This document shows, piece after piece, positions 17,194 to 25,892 of a stretch of DNA of 64,000 bases; position 1 is the stretch's first letter, and each line of letters opens with the position of its first letter. The DNA lies in assembly GCA_046349035.1 (NCBI GenBank), contig JAXMDC010000003.1:124001-188000 (forward strand), written 5' to 3'. The notes below the pieces were generated by a model that ran no database searches, was not told the origin of the DNA, and saw nothing but the letters and a program-made list of their open reading frames with translations. Made by a program: the position numbers and the translations under genes. Source of the DNA: JAXMDC01 sp046349035. Its GTDB lineage: Bacteria; Pseudomonadota; Alphaproteobacteria; Rhizobiales; Kaistiaceae.

Positions 17194-18170
17194 CCGCGCC
17201 GGAGGCGGAGAGCGGCAACGCGATTGCCGCCACCGGCCTCACCAAGCGCTTCGGCGACAAGACGGTGGTCGACAATGTCAGCCTCGACGTGAAGCGCGGC
17301 GAGATCGTCGGCTTTCTCGGGCCGAACGGCTCGGGCAAGACGACGACCATCCGCATGCTGTGCGGCCTGCTCAAGCCCGACGCGGGCAGCGGCACCTGTC
17401 TCGGCTACGACATCGTCCGGGAGTCGGCGGAGATCAAACTCCAGATCGGCTACATGACGCAGCGCTTCTCGTTCTACGAGGACCTGACGATCCGCGAGAA
17501 TCTCGACTTCGTCGCCCGCCTCTACGCGCTCAGCCCGCGCCGCCGCTATGTCGACGAGACGCTGGAGCGCCTCGGCTTGACCAACCGCCAGCGCCAGCTC
17601 GCCGGCTCGCTGTCGGGCGGCTGGAAACAGCGCCTGGCGCTCGCCGCCTCGGTGATGCACCAGCCCAAGCTCCTCCTCCTCGACGAGCCGACCGCCGGCG
17701 TCGACCCGAAGGCGCGGCGCGAGTTCTGGGACGAGATCCACGCCCTCGCCGCCGACGGCCTCACCGTCCTCGTCTCCACCCACTACATGGACGAGGCCGA
17801 ACGCTGCCACCGCATCGTCTACATCGCCTACGGCAAGGTGATGGCGCGCGGCACGGTCGGCGACGTCATCGCGGGCGCGGGCCTCTCGACCTTCGTCGTC
17901 ACGGGCGGGCCGACGGCGGATCTGGCGCGGCGGCTCCGGGCAACGCCGGGCGTCGACCAGGTGGCGCCGTTCGGCAACGACCTTCATGTCGTCGGCCCGG
18001 ACGCCGACCGCCTCAAGGCGGCGGTGGATAGCGTCGTCGCCGGCAGCGGTGCGGTGGCGCGGCCGGACGCGACGAGCCTGGAAGACGTGTTCATCCGCAT
18101 GATGTCCGTCTCGGCCGACAACTACGCGGACGATGGCAACGGAAGGGGCAACGGGAGGGCCGCGGCATGA
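17190..18170 (+). CDS. ABC exporter ATP-binding protein, YbhF-like with a single ATPase domain
   Basis: Cytoplasmic ATPase of the exporter. Walker A GPNGSGKTT, Q-loop YMTQRFSFYEDLT, signature LSGGWKQRLALAASV, Walker B LLLLDEPTAGVD and switch STHYMDEAER are all intact. A C-terminal ~90-residue domain follows, as in drug/polysaccharide-type exporter ATPases. At 326 residues it holds one nucleotide-binding domain, whereas E. coli YbhF carries two in tandem, so the functional unit here must be a homodimer. Four-base overlaps with both neighbours indicate coupled translation. Confidence 0.92.
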   Translation: MTAPEAESGNAIAATGLTKRFGDKTVVDNVSLDVKRGEIVGFLGPNGSGKTTTIRMLCGLLKPDAGSGTCLGYDIVRESAEIKLQIGYMTQRFSFYEDLTIRENLDFVARLYALSPRRRYVDETLERLGLTNRQRQLAGSLSGGWKQRLALAASVMHQPKLLLLDEPTAGVDPKARREFWDEIHALAADGLTVLVSTHYMDEAERCHRIVYIAYGKVMARGTVGDVIAGAGLSTFVVTGGPTADLARRLRATPGVDQVAPFGNDLHVVGPDADRLKAAVDSVVAGSGAVARPDATSLEDVFIRMMSVSADNYADDGNGRGNGRAAA

Positions 18171-19306
18171 AGCTCCGCGGCCTGTCGCTCTCGCGCATCG
18201 GCGCCGTCATGGCGAAGGAATTCATCCAGATGCGGCGCGACCGCCTGACCTTCGCGATGATCATCGGCGTGCCGATCGTGCAGCTGATCCTGTTCGGCTT
18301 TGCCATCAACACCGACCCCAAGCAGCTGCCGACGATGATCGTCGCCGGCGAGCAGGGACCGATCGTCCGCGGCATCGTCACCGGCATGCAGAACTCCGGC
18401 TATTTCGATGTGCTCAGCGATACCGCGAGCGAGGACGAGGCGCACGCGGCGCTGGCGCGGGGCGACATCGCCTACGCGGTCACCGTGCCGCTCGGCTTCG
18501 AGCGGCGGATCGTGCGCGGCGAGCGGCCGCAACTGATCGTCGAGGCCGACGCCACCGATCCCTCGGCGGCGGCGGGCGGCGTTTCCGCCCTCCCCGAGAT
18601 CGTCCGCCGCGCCATCGCCGCGGAGGCGACCGGGCCGCTCGCCCGCGCCCAGCCGGGCGGCCTCCCGGCCGAACTCGTCGTCCACCGCCTCTACAATCCC
18701 GAAGGCATCACCCGCTACAACATCGTGCCCGGCCTCCTCGGCGTCATCCTCACCATGACGACGATCATGATGACGGCGATGGCGCTCACCCGCGAGGTCG
18801 AGCGCGGGACGATGGAGAACCTCCTCGCCATGCCGGCGCGGCCGGCGGAGATCATGATCGGCAAGATCGTCCCCTATGTCGGCTTCGGCTTCCTGCAGGT
18901 CGGGGTGATCTTGACGGCGGGCGAGGTGCTCTTCCATGTGCCGCTAGTCGGCTCGATCGGCACGCTCTTGGTGCTGACCCTCCTCTTCATCGCCGCCAAT
19001 GTGACGCTCGGCTACACCATCTCGACGGTGGCGCGCTCGCAGATGCAGGCGATGCAGATGACGTTCTTCGTCTTCCTGCCGTCGATCCTCCTCTCCGGCT
19101 TCATGTTCCCGTTCCGCGGCATGCCGGACTGGGCGCAGGCGATCGGCCAGGCGATCCCGCTGACGCACTACCTCCGCATCGTCCGCGGGGTGATGCTGAA
19201 GGGCACCGACTACGCCGACCTCAGCGACCAGATCTGGCCGCTCGCCGCGTTCCTCGCGGTGGTGATGACCGTGTCGCTGCTGCGCTACCGGCGGACGCTG
19301 GATTAG
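18167..19306 (+). CDS. ABC-2 type exporter permease, YbhS/YbhR-like
   Basis: A 379-residue ABC-2 permease. It has a first transmembrane helix (FAMIIGVPIVQLILFGFAI), a large extracytoplasmic domain (~residues 45-170), then five helices near the C-terminus with the family block FLPSILLSGFMFPFRGMP. The phrase NTDPKQLPTMIVAG after helix 1 is typical of YbhS/YbhR/YhiI proteins. Only one permease gene is present where E. coli has two (ybhS, ybhR), consistent with a homodimer matching the single-domain ATPase. Confidence 0.92.
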   Translation: MKLRGLSLSRIGAVMAKEFIQMRRDRLTFAMIIGVPIVQLILFGFAINTDPKQLPTMIVAGEQGPIVRGIVTGMQNSGYFDVLSDTASEDEAHAALARGDIAYAVTVPLGFERRIVRGERPQLIVEADATDPSAAAGGVSALPEIVRRAIAAEATGPLARAQPGGLPAELVVHRLYNPEGITRYNIVPGLLGVILTMTTIMMTAMALTREVERGTMENLLAMPARPAEIMIGKIVPYVGFGFLQVGVILTAGEVLFHVPLVGSIGTLLVLTLLFIAANVTLGYTISTVARSQMQAMQMTFFVFLPSILLSGFMFPFRGMPDWAQAIGQAIPLTHYLRIVRGVMLKGTDYADLSDQIWPLAAFLAVVMTVSLLRYRRTLD

Positions 19307-19330
19307 GGGGTGTCGAGCACTGAGCCTCGC

Positions 19331-19384
19331 CTCCCCGCCGTTCGCAGCCGCTCGCACATCGTTCAGCGCGTCCCTATAGCACGT
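19331..19384 (-). pseudogene. Decayed copy A of the MATE exporter C-terminal end
   Basis: The 27-base core 19346-19372 differs at only two positions from 20974-21000, which encodes the C-terminus of the MATE exporter. Read on the minus strand it gives T-R-stop-T-M-C-E-R-L-R-T-A-G against TRWTMRERLGLAG in the intact gene, so the Trp codon TGG has become TGA. It lies on the far side of the DUF429 gene from the MATE gene. It is interpreted as the displaced or duplicated target end left by an insertion. Confidence 0.72.
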
Positions 19385-19436
19385 TGACGATGGCTTGGTG
19401 GGCGGTGGAATCTGTGTGCGGTTGCAGGTGCCGTCT

Positions 19437-20252
19437 CTAGCTGCCAGCGATGTGCAGCGCTCCGACGTCTTCCTCTTGAGCATTCTGTTCAAGCAGCGAC
19501 CATTGTTCGGATTGGATGAACCGTCTGGGCGGCAGGATGATCCAGCCGTCGCTGTCGCCCACCGCCGTAAAGTCGCCTGCGGCGACAACGAGCGCGGTGA
19601 GTGCGCAGACGAGCGCGGCTCGGTCATCGTGGTTGACTACATCACGCAGATCGCATGCCAAGCGTCGGCCGGGAAGGCAATATTCGATTAGAGCGAGAAG
19701 GCCGCCCGACGCCACGAGATGTCGGAAAAAAGTGTCGGATCGATCCGCTCTCTTGGCAGTCACGCGCTCGGGGCTCTTGATCATCATCCCAAGAAACGAA
19801 CTTGGAAACGCTTCAACAAGCGCCTTCCCATCAATCCGCACTGCGTGATGTGCAATTTGGACATCAGGCCGGGCAACAACATGACGGGCGCACTCGTTCG
19901 CGTGGTGGTTAAGTTGTCTGCCAACGGGCGCACTCGATTGCCCCGGCTTGCCGATTAGCCGACCAAGCCGGCGCGTCAGCATTCGCTCCGCCGTTCGATA
20001 GCGACCGATGCTATCGAACCCGCGCCGGACGGGGCCGTCGAAGGCTGCCGCGGCCAACGGCCGACCGCCAGCAACCTTGTGAATTATGTCGCCCCGCTCC
20101 GGCTCAACCGCGCGAAAGCGCTCGATTTCCCACGAGATTTCCTCGCCGGACCAATCGAGCCTACACGCCGCGCTTGACCGCCGCGTGGGCGAATATCCGA
20201 CATCTATGCCGATGACCGAGCCATCTTTCGCAATCAACTTCCTCTCCGGCAA
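19437..20252 (-). CDS. DUF429-family protein (predicted RNase H-fold nuclease)
   Basis: A ~271-residue protein with DUF429 hallmarks: N-terminal VIGIDVGYSP (first acidic residue of an RNase H-like fold), AAFDGPV, then VEAFPSSFLG and the C-terminal DDRAALVCALTALV followed by SDGWIILPP. DUF429 proteins are annotated as predicted nucleases; no activity is established for this one. No ATG is available at the 5' end: an in-frame stop lies just upstream, and TTG at 20252 or 20237 are the candidates. Composition is less GC-rich than its neighbours. It is bounded by two decayed copies of the MATE gene end, so it is probably acquired cargo. Confidence 0.75.
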   Translation of the reverse strand: MPERKLIAKDGSVIGIDVGYSPTRRSSAACRLDWSGEEISWEIERFRAVEPERGDIIHKVAGGRPLAAAAFDGPVRRGFDSIGRYRTAERMLTRRLGRLIGKPGQSSAPVGRQLNHHANECARHVVARPDVQIAHHAVRIDGKALVEAFPSSFLGMMIKSPERVTAKRADRSDTFFRHLVASGGLLALIEYCLPGRRLACDLRDVVNHDDRAALVCALTALVVAAGDFTAVGDSDGWIILPPRRFIQSEQWSLLEQNAQEEDVGALHIAGS

Positions 20253-20314
20253 CGCGCGGTTTCATTCGTCAATCCATTGCAGAAAGTGAAGTGGCTCGCC
20301 GGCCACCCATCGCT

Positions 20315-20408
20315 TTACCTCCCCGCCAATCTCAACCGCTCGCGCAATGACCACTGCGTCACCACCAGCACCGCGACGGCGGCAAGTCCGGCGTCGCCGC
20401 TTGCCCAG
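20315..20408 (-). pseudogene. Copy B of the MATE exporter C-terminal end
   Basis: On the minus strand this encodes VAVLVVTQWSLRERLRLAGR followed by stop (20315-20317). The intact MATE gene reads VAVLMVTRWTMRERLGLAG at 20959-21021. Homology extends about 90 bases, with mostly conservative amino-acid changes, ending just before the toxin gene. It is therefore a gene-end fragment from a related MATE allele, not random similarity. It separates the DUF429 unit from the toxin-antitoxin unit. Confidence 0.8.
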
Positions 20409-20411
20409 GGG

Positions 20412-20690
20412 TCAGCGATCCCGCGCTCCATGGACAACGGAAAGAATCACGATCTCGCCCCGGTCGTCATGGACCTCATAGACGATGACATAGGGAGGTT
20501 CGACGAGTTCGAGCGTTCCGGCATCGGCGCCAAGGCGCCCGAGTCGCGCCATGCCCGGAGTCAGGAGCAGATCAATCCTGCGGCGGATGGTCCGCAGAAC
20601 CTTGACCGCCGAAGCCGGGCTATCCTTCGCGATCCAAGTGAAGATCGCTTCGAGGTCTTGGGCGGCCTCGTCACGGACGATGACCTTCAT
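20412..20690 (-). CDS. RelE/ParE-superfamily toxin
   Basis: A 92-residue toxin-like protein. The opening MKVIVRDEAAQDLEAIFTWI, the middle RIDLLLTPGMARLGRLG, and the closing YVIVYEVHDDRGEIVILSVVHGAR are the standard ParE/RelE layout with the C-terminal H-G-x-R. ParE proteins poison DNA gyrase and RelE proteins cleave mRNA on ribosomes; sequence alone does not decide which. Its ATG overlaps the antitoxin stop by four bases, antitoxin first. Together they form a unit wedged between copy B and the live MATE gene. Confidence 0.87.
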   Translation of the reverse strand: MKVIVRDEAAQDLEAIFTWIAKDSPASAVKVLRTIRRRIDLLLTPGMARLGRLGADAGTLELVEPPYVIVYEVHDDRGEIVILSVVHGARDR

Positions 20691-20911
20691 ACGCCGAGGC
20701 GGCGGAGGCGCTTGTCCAGCTCATCCAAGGTCATGGTCTGCGGGGACTCGACCGCGCGGCGACGGCGAACTTCCGTCAGTTGCGCCTCGCTCAGGCGCAG
20801 AGGGTTAGCGTCCTGCTCTTCCATGGCGAGGAGGATGCTCGCGGCGTCCTCTTGACGCTCGGCGGGCCAGCTTTCAACCCGAGCGATCACGCTCTTCAGT
20901 CGGGCATTCAT
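20687..20911 (-). CDS. Antitoxin of the ParE-type pair
   Basis: A 74-residue protein with start MNARLKSVIARVESWP; an upstream ATG 12 codons earlier is less likely because it would run into the MATE gene end. The segment WPAERQEDAASILLAMEEQ and the charged C-terminal TLDELDKRLRRLGV resemble antitoxins that pair with ParE/RelE toxins (addiction-module component family). The DNA-binding part is not obvious. The four-base overlap with the toxin supports the pairing. Confidence 0.82.
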   Translation of the reverse strand: MNARLKSVIARVESWPAERQEDAASILLAMEEQDANPLRLSEAQLTEVRRRRAVESPQTMTLDELDKRLRRLGV

Positions 20912-20924
20912 GGCCGTAACTCTA

Positions 20925-22349
20925 TCAGACGGGCGGCGGCAACCCAAACTGCCCGCCTGCCCCCGCCAACCCCAGCCGCTCGCGCATCGTCCAGCGCGTC
21001 ACCATCAGCACCGCGACAATCGCGAGGCCGGCGGCGAGGCCGGCCCAGATGCCGGCGCCGGCCCAGCCGGCCCTGAAGGCCAGCAGCGTGCCGAGCGGCA
21101 GGCCGAGGCCCCAATAGCCGACGAGGGCGAAGAGCATCGGCACGCGCGTATCATGGAGGCCCCGCAGCATCCCGGCGCCGACCGATTGCGCGCCGTCGGC
21201 GAGCTGGAACAGCGCGGCGAAGACGAGATAGCCGCCAGCGAGCGCCACCGCCTCGGCATTCTCCGGCGCGTCGGGGGCGAGGAAGACGCCGATGAGGAGA
21301 CGCGGCGCGAGCAGCATCAGCAGGGCCATCGCCGCCATGAAGGCCTCGGCGGAGGCGAAGGCGGTCCAGCCGGCGCGGGCGATGGCAGTGTTGTCGCCGG
21401 CGCCGTAGGCAAGGCCGACGCGCACGCTCGCCGCCTGGCTGAAGCCGAACGGCACCATGAAGGTGAGCGAGGCCATGGTGATGACGATCTGGTGGGCGGC
21501 GAGCGCCGCCGCGCCGATGGTGCCGATGAGGAAGACGGCAGCGTTGAACACCGACACCTCGAACCACATGGTGAGGCCGATCGGCGCGCCGAGCCGCCAG
21601 AGCTCGGCAAAGCGCCGCCAGTCGGCGTGCCAGAAGTGGCCGAAGATGCGGTAGCGGCGGAGGCGCCGGTCGAGGCGGATGGCGAGCGCCAAGCCGAGCA
21701 AGAGGCAAGTCGAGGCGATCGTCGTACCGATGCCGGCGCCGGCAAGGCCCATCGCCGGAAAGCCGAGGCGGCCGAACATCAGGACATAGACGGCGAGCGC
21801 GTTGAGGAGGATGCCGAGGCCGGTGACGACCAGCGCCACTGCGGGCCGCTCCAGCGCCGCGACGAAGGAGCGGAGCACGAGGTAGCCGAGGAACGCCGGC
21901 ACCGACCAGGCGAAGGTCTCGAGATAGGCGCCGGCGGCCTTGGCGAGGGCGGCATCCTGATGGAGGGCGAGCAGCACCGCCTCGCCGTGCCACAGCACCA
22001 CCATCACCGGCAGCGCGATCAGCAGCACGCTCCAGAGACCCTGGCGGACGGTGCGGCGCACCTCGCGCACGGCAAAGCGATTGCGGCCGCGCTCGCGGGC
22101 GATCATCGGCGCGACGGCCCCGGCGATGCCCATGCCGAAGATGACCAGCACGAAGTTGACGTTGACGGCGAGCGCGCCGGCGGCGAGCGCGTCCGGCCCC
22201 AGCCAGCCCATCATCACCACGTCGGTGGCGCCGAAGGCCATCTGCGCGAGGTTGGTGAGGATCAGCGGCGCGGCGAGGCCGAGCGTGGCGCGGAACTCCG
22301 CCGCCCAGCCGGCGGCCGGTAGCGGCTGAGTGACGAGCGCCCGATTCAT
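20925..22349 (-). CDS. MATE-family multidrug efflux transporter (NorM-like)
   Basis: Inner-membrane antiporter exporting cationic compounds using an H+ or Na+ gradient. The 474-residue protein shows about 12 transmembrane helices. The first is LGLAAPLILTNLAQMAFGATDVVMMGWLG without break, followed by the inter-helix region that matches NorM-type proteins. The C-terminal coding end (about 20951-21030) is the sequence duplicated at 19331-19384 and 20315-20408. The 3' end therefore seems to have been the target for at least two insertions while the gene stayed intact. Confidence 0.92.
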   Translation of the reverse strand: MNRALVTQPLPAAGWAAEFRATLGLAAPLILTNLAQMAFGATDVVMMGWLGPDALAAGALAVNVNFVLVIFGMGIAGAVAPMIARERGRNRFAVREVRRTVRQGLWSVLLIALPVMVVLWHGEAVLLALHQDAALAKAAGAYLETFAWSVPAFLGYLVLRSFVAALERPAVALVVTGLGILLNALAVYVLMFGRLGFPAMGLAGAGIGTTIASTCLLLGLALAIRLDRRLRRYRIFGHFWHADWRRFAELWRLGAPIGLTMWFEVSVFNAAVFLIGTIGAAALAAHQIVITMASLTFMVPFGFSQAASVRVGLAYGAGDNTAIARAGWTAFASAEAFMAAMALLMLLAPRLLIGVFLAPDAPENAEAVALAGGYLVFAALFQLADGAQSVGAGMLRGLHDTRVPMLFALVGYWGLGLPLGTLLAFRAGWAGAGIWAGLAAGLAIVAVLMVTRWTMRERLGLAGAGGQFGLPPPV

Positions 22350-22447
22350 CGCTGAGGTTCTAGACCCTGGCCTCCGGCCCCGCCATGGGAGGGGTCAGCG
22401 GGCAGCCATGCGGCGCGTTCCCGTCGCCGCTCCTCCCCGCCCGCGGC

Positions 22448-22654
22448 TTACTTCATCCAGCGGCCGCCGACGCAGACCAGCGATACCCCGGAGGAGACGC
22501 CGGAGGCCGTCCCGGTCACCGGCAGCTTGGCCGAGGCGGCGGCAGCGGTCTTGCAGTAGTCCTCGCTGGCAAAGGTGCCGACCAAAACGGGCTCCGTCGG
22601 AGCCGGCTGCGCGCCGTTCGAATACAGGTACATCACCAGATAAAGCTTCCACAT
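22448..22654 (-). CDS. Small conserved-looking hypothetical protein
   Basis: A 68-residue protein opening MWKLYLVMYLYSNGAQP, with paired features FASEDYCKTAAAASAKL and VSLVCVGGRWMK. Two cysteines about 30 residues apart and a GGRW end recur in small alphaproteobacterial proteins of unknown function. There is no convincing signal peptide. A short gap separates it from the membrane protein gene upstream on the same strand. Function is unknown. Confidence 0.62.
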   Translation of the reverse strand: MWKLYLVMYLYSNGAQPAPTEPVLVGTFASEDYCKTAAAASAKLPVTGTASGVSSGVSLVCVGGRWMK

Positions 22655-22725
22655 TGTCGAGGATCCCCACGCCTCCGTTCGGCCGCAACCCGTATTGTAG
22701 CCGGCCGCGGGGCCGACCGGCGAGC

Positions 22726-24096
22726 CTAACGATCGCCGGGGCGGGGATGGACGATGGCGGCTGCGAGCCAGAGGAGGCCGAGCAGCTCGGCGACAATCGT
22801 CCAGTGGAAATAACGCAAGGCGTAGGAGACGCCGATGCCGAAATAGGCGGCGCCATAGACGAGGCCGGAGGCGAAGAACATCGCGGCGATGAGCCCGGCG
22901 AGCGAGGGGCCGACGAACATCAGGGCGAGGAGGCCGACCGCTCCGACGGCGAGCCAGACATAGGGCGCGAGGTAGGGGGCGCGGGCGAGCCAGGTCGCCG
23001 CCGCGTCTAGGCCGCGAAGCACCGGGGACAGCGTCTCGACGCCATCGCGGCTGAACTCTTCAAGATCGACCGGAGACATCTGCCAGGCGGGATTGCCGGT
23101 CATGCCGCTCGCCAGACGAAAATGGGCGAGGCGATGGGCGAGATAGGCGTCGGGATGGTCGCGAATCGCCGAGAGCCACTGGAACAGCAGCCGCCGCTTC
23201 ACCTCGCGGTCGGCCGGCTTCTCCATCAGGCCTTCATAGCCGGGACCGAAGAGATCGACCCAGAGGTCGCCGCATTCGCCCCAAGTGGCGTAATGGTCGA
23301 ACAGCGCCGGGTCGTAGCAGGCGCCGAGCTTGGCCTGGAAATCGGCGCCAAGGAGCCCGCCGGCGGCGTCGACGCCGGCATTCTTGCTGATGCCGGCGAG
23401 GTCGAAGATGTAGAGGCTGGCAATGACGTTGGAGGTGCGGACGCCGAGAGTGGCGCGCTCGGTCAAGTCGGCGGCGAAGTAGAGGCCGACGGTGGCGGCG
23501 ACGCCGATCGAGCCGGCGAGCGCGGCGCGGATAAACGGCGGGAAGCGCATCAAGACCAGCGTCCCCAGGGCGATCAGCACCGGAAAGGCGGCGAACATCG
23601 CGTTGTGGCGCACGGTGAAGGCAAGGCCGAGCGCCAGCAGGACGGCGAAAGCGATCGCGGTGCGGCGGAGCGGGCCGCCGCCGTAGCGGGTGAGGAGGCC
23701 GGTCGCGACCAGCATCAGGCCGGTCAAGAACACGTCCTTGTTGCCGGCGGTGGCGAGAGCGATCCAGGTCAGCGGGAAGACCGAAACGACCAGCGTCGCC
23801 CAGCCGACCACCGGATGGCCCCTGAGGATCGCCATGTCGGCGAGCAGGTAGATGCCGGCGAAGTAGAGGCCGATGCCGGCGATATCGATGCCGAGGCTGC
23901 CGTCGCGGAAGCGGAGGCCGACCCGCCAGAGCCAGGCAATCAGCGGCGAGTGCCAGTCGTGATAGGCGCCCTGCGTCGCCTGTTGCAGCATGTCGAGTTC
24001 GTCGGCGCCCATCCGCCCCGGCGCCAGCAGGATCACCGTCAGCGCGCAGAGCAGGAGGCAGATCCAGCCGGCCGCGGCCGAAGAGGGTTTCGACAT
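22726..24096 (-). CDS. Polytopic membrane protein, glycosyltransferase-C-like, function unknown
   Basis: About 456 residues with roughly ten hydrophobic helices, starting AAGWICLLLCALTVILLAP. The first periplasmic loop contains DELDMLQQATQGAYHDWHSPL. The acidic residues right after helix 1 and the WHSPL segment recall GT-C fold lipid-linked sugar transferases such as the ArnT/PMT group. The segment TVRHNAMFAAFPVL also fits such multi-helix proteins. No exact family can be named. I chose the ATG at 24096, which has AAGAG before it; another ATG lies eight codons upstream. Confidence 0.72.
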   Translation of the reverse strand: MSKPSSAAAGWICLLLCALTVILLAPGRMGADELDMLQQATQGAYHDWHSPLIAWLWRVGLRFRDGSLGIDIAGIGLYFAGIYLLADMAILRGHPVVGWATLVVSVFPLTWIALATAGNKDVFLTGLMLVATGLLTRYGGGPLRRTAIAFAVLLALGLAFTVRHNAMFAAFPVLIALGTLVLMRFPPFIRAALAGSIGVAATVGLYFAADLTERATLGVRTSNVIASLYIFDLAGISKNAGVDAAGGLLGADFQAKLGACYDPALFDHYATWGECGDLWVDLFGPGYEGLMEKPADREVKRRLLFQWLSAIRDHPDAYLAHRLAHFRLASGMTGNPAWQMSPVDLEEFSRDGVETLSPVLRGLDAAATWLARAPYLAPYVWLAVGAVGLLALMFVGPSLAGLIAAMFFASGLVYGAAYFGIGVSYALRYFHWTIVAELLGLLWLAAAIVHPRPGDR

Positions 24097-24159
24097 GAGA
24101 CTCTTATCGACCGTCAACACGCGGCGAACAAGCTGAGCGCTCGCCTTCCTGCCCCGGCC

Positions 24160-24696
24160 TTAGAGGGCAAGCGTGGCAGCAATCGGATCGCGCTCGCCCG
24201 CGCCGACGAGGTCGGCCAGGCGGCGGAACATGACAAAGGCATCGACGAGGCCGTGGCGGGGATGGGCGAAAGCGCCGGGAAGGCAGCCGACCACCTCCAT
24301 GCCGAGCTTCTGCCACAAGCGGACGGCGCGCTCGTTGCTGGCAACGACGAAGTTGAACTGCATGGCGAGAAAGCCGCGGGCGTCGGCGCGGGCGAAAGAA
24401 TGCGCGGCCATGGCGCGGGCGACGCCCCTCCCCTCGCGGTCGCCGGCGGTGACGTAGCCGCAATTGGCGACATGCGCGCCGCCGCCTTTCTGATTTGCCC
24501 GGAGATAATAAGTGCCGACCGGGCGATCCGGTTCCTCGGCGAGAAAGACTTCGTGATCGGCCTGGAGCCAGTAAGCGAGCGCGGCGGCTTCGCTCATGTC
24601 GCGGGGCAGCGGGTAGGTCTCGCCGGCGCGGATCACCGGCTGGATCAGGTGCCAGAGGGCGGCGCGGTCGGTGGGGCCGGCGGGGCGGATCAGCAT
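24160..24696 (-). CDS. GNAT acetyltransferase
   Basis: A 178-residue GNAT-fold N-acetyltransferase. The start MLIRPAGPTDRAALW is preceded by a strong ribosome binding site (AGGAGGGG), which decides it against longer frames. The acetyl-CoA binding motif region is NCGYVTAGDREGRGVARAM, followed by FNFVVASNERAVRLWQKLGM, the usual N-x-x-A-x-x-L/FYxKxGF block. The substrate is unknown. It follows the old-yellow-enzyme gene by eight bases on the same strand, so the two are probably co-transcribed, flavin reductase first. Confidence 0.85.
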   Translation of the reverse strand: MLIRPAGPTDRAALWHLIQPVIRAGETYPLPRDMSEAAALAYWLQADHEVFLAEEPDRPVGTYYLRANQKGGGAHVANCGYVTAGDREGRGVARAMAAHSFARADARGFLAMQFNFVVASNERAVRLWQKLGMEVVGCLPGAFAHPRHGLVDAFVMFRRLADLVGAGERDPIAATLAL

Positions 24697-24704
24697 GACC
24701 CCTC

Positions 24705-25817
24705 CTAGGCCGTCGGCTTCAGGAACAGCTCGCGTAGATTCTGCGGCTGGGCGCGGAGATACTGGTTCGCGGCGCGGATCGTCTCGCCGAAATGGGCGGC
24801 GGCGTGCCACGGCCAGCGGGGATCGTAGAGGACGGTGCGGGCGAGCGCGATGAGGTCGGCGTCGCCATTGGCAAGGATCGCCTCGGCCTGCTCGAAGCCG
24901 GTGATCAGTCCGACCGCGACGACCGGCACCCCTACCCGCGTCTTCACGGCACGCGCGAGCGGCACCTGGTAGCTCGGCGCCGCCGGCACCTGCTGCGCCG
25001 GCGTCAGGCCGCCGCTCGAGACGTGAATGGCGGCGCAGCCGCGGGCGACCAGCGCCTCGGCGAAGGCCACCGTCTCCTCGATTGTCCAGCCGCCCACCGC
25101 CCAGTCGGTGCCGGAGACGCGGACCGTCACCGGCCGTTCGCTAGGGAAGGCGGCGCGCACGGCGTCGAACACTTCGAGCGGGAAGCGCATGCGGTTGTCG
25201 AGCGAGCCGCCATAGGCGTCGGTGCGGACATTGGCGAGCGGCGACAGAAACTCGTGCAGCAAGTAGCCGTGCGCGGCGTGGACCTGCACGGCGTCGAGGC
25301 CGAGCCGCGCGGCGCGACGGGCGGCGTCGGCGAAGCCGTCGCGCACGCGTTTCATGCCGGCGGAGTCCAACGCCGCCGGCGGCACCTGCCCGGCGGCGAA
25401 GGGCAGCGGCGAAGGCGCGAGAGTCTGCCAGCTATTGGCGTTGCCGGGGGCAAGCTGCGCGCCGCCGCGCCAGGGCACGTCGACCGAGGCCTTGCGCCCG
25501 GCGTGGGCGAGCTGCACCGCGACCGGCAGGTCGGACCAGCGGCGGATCGAGGCGAGCACCCCGCCCATCGCCGCTTCGCTGGCGTCGGAGTAGAGCCCGA
25601 CATCGGCGTAGCTGATCCGCCCCTCGGGGACGACCGCGGTCGCCTCGACGGTCAGTGCCGCCGCGCCGCTGAGGGCGAGCGAGCCGAGATGGATGGTATG
25701 CCAATCGCTCATGCAGCCGTCGGCCGCCGAGTATTGGCACATCGGCGCGATCACGATGCGGTTGGCGAGTTCGAGATTGCCGACGCGAAGCGGCGAGAAG
25801 AGCTTGGTGCGGGCCAT
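24705..25817 (-). CDS. NADH:flavin oxidoreductase, YqjM-type old yellow enzyme
   Basis: FMN-dependent ene-reductase reducing activated C=C bonds with NAD(P)H. The start MARTKLFSPLRVGNLEL is the classic opening. IAPMCQYSA is the YqjM-class FMN contact with its redox-sensing Cys, and QLAHAGRKAS and QVHAAHGYLLHEFLSPLAN carry the substrate-binding His residues. The final FMN-phosphate strand is DADLIALARTVLYDPRWPWH. Length (370) fits. The downstream gene is a GNAT protein with an 8-base gap. Natural substrates are unknown; family members detoxify electrophiles. Confidence 0.9.
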   Translation of the reverse strand: MARTKLFSPLRVGNLELANRIVIAPMCQYSAADGCMSDWHTIHLGSLALSGAAALTVEATAVVPEGRISYADVGLYSDASEAAMGGVLASIRRWSDLPVAVQLAHAGRKASVDVPWRGGAQLAPGNANSWQTLAPSPLPFAAGQVPPAALDSAGMKRVRDGFADAARRAARLGLDAVQVHAAHGYLLHEFLSPLANVRTDAYGGSLDNRMRFPLEVFDAVRAAFPSERPVTVRVSGTDWAVGGWTIEETVAFAEALVARGCAAIHVSSGGLTPAQQVPAAPSYQVPLARAVKTRVGVPVVAVGLITGFEQAEAILANGDADLIALARTVLYDPRWPWHAAAHFGETIRAANQYLRAQPQNLRELFLKPTA

Positions 25818-25892
25818 GCCAAGCCATGTCGCGGACGCCGCGACAAATTGCAACCCGCCGCGACCTGCCCTCTTGCCGCGGCGGGGCCGCGA

